Assembly (NCBI GenBank): GCA_024138015.1
Contig: JAMXBB010000004.1
Location: forward strand, 111,526,077-111,590,076
Direction: 5' to 3'
From: Lumnitzera littorea
Lineage: Eukaryota; Streptophyta; Magnoliopsida; Myrtales; Combretaceae
DNA length: 64,000 nucleotides
This document shows positions 59,545 through 64,000 of this stretch, piece by piece. The notes beneath the pieces were generated by a model. The model worked only from the letters and a program-made list of their open reading frames with translations, did not search any database and was not told the DNA's origin. A program made the translations under genes and the position numbers. Within the stretch, counting starts at the first letter, position 1; the number at the start of each line of letters is the position of its first letter.

Positions 59545-62500
59545 TGTTACTCCCCGAAGCAGTAGAGTTGTAACAACCTCACCGTACAAACTATTCTAAG
59601 ATAGAAATTGGCCTTACAACCGCTATCCTAGACCTGATTTACACAAAGCGTTAACAATTAACCCGCTTTAAAATAAACAATTCATAAATTAAATAAATTG
59701 ATTACTTATGAATTTAAGAAAAATAAATATTCACATTAAATTAATCTGAGTGTATTTACAAGATCTGGCAATCTAATTGAGTAATTTATAAACTAATGCT
59801 AAAAGCTTTAAAATAAATCTAATTAGAGAATAAATTTGGTCTTCTGTTTATATCCTCACTCTCTAGGATCTTATAGTTGCTGGCATCAAGGTGATTATAG
59901 GCCGCTTCATCACTAGTACCTGCAACCACGGCTATAGGGATGTAAGCAACCACAGCTCAGTAAGTTAGGACGGAGACTTAAAACTATACCACAAACACAA
60001 ACATAAACAAGGTTATCAACCAAAGTATTAGGTGCAATGCATGTTCAAGGAAATGCCATTATATGATGTTGTCCGGCCCGTTGTGAGATTAAAGAAATTG
60101 TGCCCGCTCTAATCTGGGTTAAGGAGTTGCCATTAATGCAAAAGCTCAGGACCAAACTCAGGCTTGTGTAATAGAGACACCGCTTCTCCCGCGACTACCT
60201 TCAAACCATTGACTTCACCCTTATTGCAACCTCTTCACCTGTCATTTAGTTCGACTAAGGATGAAGAAGTAACCCATTATGCTATCCAGCGCTATCCCTT
60301 TCGAAGGAGTCGGTATTTGGCCGGAGAATCTTAGGTTTTCTCTAATGAGTTGCTATGTAGGTCTGATTATAATTATAGGTCGTATATTTGATTAGGTCCA
60401 GTTCAAAGTGATCAATCATTTCATACAAATCATATAATACAAGTCAAGTAGCAAATCAAAAATCATATCATCAGCTTAGAACAAGTACAATTTCAAGCCT
60501 CCAAAATACAACACTATATTAATCCCAACTTACCTTGACTCATCGCTCGCTCGCTCACTCGAGGTCCTACTCGCTCAGTCTATCGCCGATCATTCCTATA
60601 ACACAAACATGGTTTCGGTTTTTCATATAACTATTATAGATTGGTTTTATCATATAACGCTTATTGTTATATTTTGTTTAGGGTTTAATATACCTAATTA
60701 TCTATGTCTTAAGTCTTTTACAATTCTTCTTGAATCGTGCTAAGTTCTGTTTCAGTTTTCGCATCGATTTCTAAATTAGGTTTTTAGCTTTGTTTTTTTG
60801 TTAGAGATTTATATGTATACCCTAAGAAATTATTTTGACCCATAATGTGAAATTAAACACATTATCTTCGAATATCCTAATTATCGTTTTTAGTCTCTAA
60901 CTAATGTTTTAGTCCGTGTGGTATACCTGAATCTTAATTTAATTATCGAATTCACCCCGTTATGAGAAAATCTTACACTTTTCATATAATTACCCTAATT
61001 TAAGTTTCCTATTAGATTTATTGCATATTCCTATTATTATCATAATATCAATTCTAACTAATATTTTCATAATTACATATTACATATTATCACTTAATGT
61101 GTACAAAATGTATACATCTAATATTCCCATCACTTCAAATATCATCTCCCAATATCAAATAACATTCTAAATATCTAAATTCATCCCAAATCAGATTTTA
61201 AACCTAATTACCCTAAATTACCAAATTAACTCAAAATTTCTCATTTTTTTACCTATTACATATTTATTGCATAATTTGCTAATAATTACATCTAACACTT
61301 CAAATGCTACAAATAGTATACTCCATCAGATTTCAATATCCTAAAACATATAATTGTGCATCAAATCGATAATTATCTATTTAATTACTTAATTAACTCT
61401 AAATTACTCATTTTATACATCATTTTGAGGACTAAAAATTATCTAAAAATTTTGAAAATTAATTTTTAAAAACGGGCTTTATAGCACTATTCTATATCAC
61501 CTAAGTAGTCTATATAAAAATTTTGGGCTCAAAACTACACTCCTAAGGTTATTTATTTCTAAACCGAAATATACTTCATTTTGCATGATTTCTTAAGAAC
61601 CATATATCACGGGAAATATTTTCATCAAAATAATATTTTTCCTAAAAATTACATACTAAAATATTTCAAAATAACAAAATTCATAATTTTCTAAGAATAT
61701 TTACTATTTTTTATAAAATTACACGAAATCAGGCTAAAAATTGAATTCACCGGTTTGGATGGCTCTGGCCACCGTCAGTGGTTATGGGTATGTTAGCCCA
61801 CTTGGGCGTTGCCATCACCGTTTGGTGGTGGTGGCCGTCTACTCCCATTTACTTGTCGGGTTTGGATTCTTTTTAGAAGCCCCAATTGTATAGTTTTTTT
61901 GTGATTTTTTTTCTAAAACCTTAATTTACTCTCAATTTTACCTCTCTCTAATTTTATAAACTTCTTGACATCCAAAATGAGCTTTTGAAAAATTTGAGGT
62001 ATTTATAGAGGTCTTAAGGAATTATTGTGTATTAATTTGATTAGACAATTGCCTTATCTTCTTCCAATTTGCCTTTCATGTTGTTCTAATTTAATTAGCT
62101 AAATTTTTTCTTATTTTCCCCAACTACTACGACCCAAATCTAGATCATTCCTTATTTTTTCTCATTTTTCTTTATTTTTTCTTAATTAATTATGAATTTT
62201 CTTTAATTATTTAGTATTATTTTAGCACATTTCGCGTATTTTAAGTAATTACGTATATTTCTACCTACATGTAAATTCATATATAATACAAATAAATATT
62301 CCTAAATATTATTTAGGTCATTCTATGATTTTTAATATATATATATAATTTATCTCTAGCAATTTATTAGTTATTAAAATGCATTTTCTGCATTTTCGAT
62401 AAATAACTAGTTATATACTTAAAATTTGGAAATTTTATATTCTTTCATTTTATTGCTTATTTTCTTAAATTCAATCTTATAGGATTACTTTTACTAATAT

Positions 62501-62599
62501 TTTTAACTTTATTTGATAATTTAGGCTCAATCGGACCCTTTAATCGATTGTCTTAAATTTTACGAGTCAAACTTTAAGTAGTTAATTGTGGGTCTTATA
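59545..62599 (-). mobile_element. LTR-A copy 5, no matching target duplication
   Basis: It begins TGTTACTCCCCGAAGCAG and ends GTGGGTCTTATA, 3055 bp, close to copy 1 throughout. Left flank ATAAT and right flank GCTGC differ. The right flank is LTR-D 3' LTR while the left is an inverted LTR-A, so the two sides came from different places through recombination or deletion. Confidence 0.85.
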
Positions 62600-62806
62600 G
62601 CTGCTTAGGACCTGCAAGATTGACATCTTAAGTTCCCTAGGCTACTTTGCCTGTCACTTATATATTTGAGACTTCGGGATTGCTTATTCCTTCTTCCTAC
62701 TATTTTCTCTTAAGTGTCATTTCTACGTCATTACTTCAAAACCACATGTAATGCAATACTTGCATGACTTGCATGTAACCACTCCAATTAGAACCCCTCA
62801 TCTACA
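62600..62806 (+). repeat. LTR-D 3' LTR remnant
   Basis: Matches 51018-51227 from GCTGCT(C/T) through CATCTACA. The upstream portion of this LTR is missing beside LTR-A copy 5. Confidence 0.8.
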
Positions 62807-64000
62807 ATCGTAATGAAAAGTCAATATGCAAACAAATTAATAAAAACTTTAGGCCCGTAGTTTATCATCTCATAGGAAGAATTTAGTATTATATGTTTAA
62901 TCAAAATGTAAGTTGTTATCCTCTCTCATGCATAAAGCTATTATAGCTTGATAACAAGCTTTTCACAAGTAAAGACGAATGGTGCATGCACTAACAGGTA
63001 AAATTATTGCATTGAAAAGCTGATAAAATTTGAGTTTATAATATTAATATTTAATGTGAGGAAAATCAGTGTAAAACCAACCAATCAAAAGGCCAACCAA
63101 CATAACATATATTAAAAACTATTTGGAGTAATTTACACTTAAGTATCTATGTTTTTCTATATTTTCATTTTAAGTACTTATTTTTTTTTGCTTTTTATTC
63201 TTTAACACTTATGTTTTATAAAAGTGGGAAAAATAAATGGTTTTAGCATAAGTTAATTAAAAAAAATTAAATGAAACAAATAAAAAGCAAGAAATATTTT
63301 ACTAAATTACAATAATATTTATTAAGTTATAGGCTAAAAATCCAAATAAAACATTTGCAACACAAAAAAAGGGGACATAAGGAAAAAAAAAGAAGAAAAG
63401 AAAATGAGTATGGACAGTTATAGTATCTCAATTAAATAGAAAATTTCAAAATGAGTAAAATTTAAATAGTTACTTGTAAAAATGAACAACATTCATGTAG
63501 CTAAATATAAAAAGGAAAAGTACAAAAAAATCCTCAATGTTTATTTATTTTTTTCATTTTGATTTCTTAACATTTGAAAATTTTCATTTCAATACTCAAT
63601 ATTTACAAAAATTCATAAACAAGTTTTTAAAATTGACAGCGTTATATTTTAAATTGCATGATGACATGTATCACCAATTCATTGTCTTATTGGTCTATGT
63701 ATTTTAATTTAGTAAATAGTGTAATAAAACATTAGAAAATTAAATAATGTAAGAAAAATATTAAAAAATAATGAAAATTTAATGAAAAATCTAAAAAAAG
63801 ATAAAGAAAATTCAATAAAATAATATATATAACAAAATGTATATGTATATATATATTCTTATATACATATGTACAAAAAATATGAATAAAATAGCTAATT
63901 ATATACATAATTTTGGGGAAAAGAAAAGATAAAATCAAATAAAATCCAGCTACCCCCTAACATTTAAGTATTAAGAAAACAACCATAAGTGCAAGTGGCT
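62807..64000. other. AT-rich intergenic DNA
   Basis: Low-complexity A/T tracts. A 68-codon minus-strand frame at 63732-63938 is Ile/Tyr/Phe-rich low-complexity sequence and not a credible gene. Nothing else recognised. Confidence 0.45.

Larger units (their letters stand above)
49806..62806 (+). mobile_element. LTR-D, large non-autonomous LTR element (left end approximate)
   Basis: Sequences ending in (C/T)CATCTACA are repeated at 51020-51227 and 62600-62806 (shared CAAGATTGACATC and GTCAT(C/T)TCTA(T/C)GT). The first is followed by a primer-site-like TTTTGGTGACTC, marking it as the 5' LTR of a plus-strand element. The interior has only a decayed gag-like start and minisatellites, with no pol domains. 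The 3' LTR is cut down to ~207 bp beside LTR-A copy 5. The left boundary is not proven and may lie inside or before 49806. Confidence 0.6.

Noticed and set aside
1..64000. A novel enzymatic, defence or biosynthetic gene system
   Set aside because: Apart from the MOS1-like locus and the acidic exons, every substantial frame is a retroelement remnant or low-complexity; there is no clustering of related host genes.

Overview
This window is nuclear DNA from a flowering plant, probably a eudicot. It is AT-rich, has no long open frames, carries introns with GT/AG borders, and is dominated by LTR retrotransposons. Species cannot be fixed from the sequence alone. No tRNA, rRNA or CRISPR locus, and no bacterial-type operon or defence system, was seen.

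The one recognisable host gene lies on the minus strand at about 32.8-42.2 kb. Four spliced exons (36922-40028) encode 173 residues that match the conserved N-terminus of plant MOS1 (MODIFIER OF SNC1 1, BAT2_N family). The remaining ~1200 residues expected of that family are not downstream. Instead there are acidic exons of unknown origin (33919-35937), joinable in phase, then a second copy of MOS1 exon 2 (33702-33782), then a separate 246-codon reading frame (32789-33529). This looks like a truncated, rearranged or chimeric MOS1 locus. The DNA just upstream of its 5' end (42184-43810) is repeated at the very left edge (1-1440) in the same orientation, so a second MOS1-like gene probably lies just left of position 1.

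The rest is mostly mobile DNA. A ~3.05 kb LTR family, called LTR-A here, occurs five times in minus orientation (3856-6921, 7109-29960, 20759-23652, 44185-49800, 59545-62599) and once inverted (57399-59543). Three copies have exact or one-mismatch 5-bp target duplications with no coding interior and are best read as solo LTRs. Between 7109 and 29960 the elements are nested several deep. LTR-A copy 2 contains a TRIM (8757-9322) and a non-autonomous element, LTR-B (10856-29813). The 3' LTR of LTR-B contains a full-length but dead Ty3/gypsy element, gypsy-1 (11931-19544), and another LTR-A. Gypsy-1 itself contains a 1.27 kb solo LTR (15375-16639). The interior of LTR-B holds a 29-unit, 89-bp tandem array (24300-26880).

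The right third (43.8-64 kb) repeats the pattern. LTR-A copy 4 is split by a solo LTR-B (45182-47761). A non-autonomous element, LTR-D, has a 5' LTR ending at 51227 and a 3' LTR remnant at 62600-62806. A tail-to-tail pair of LTR-A copies sits at 57.4-62.6 kb. No intact transposase, reverse transcriptase or integrase frame survives. Gypsy-1 carries many stops and has lost a catalytic Asp of its reverse transcriptase.
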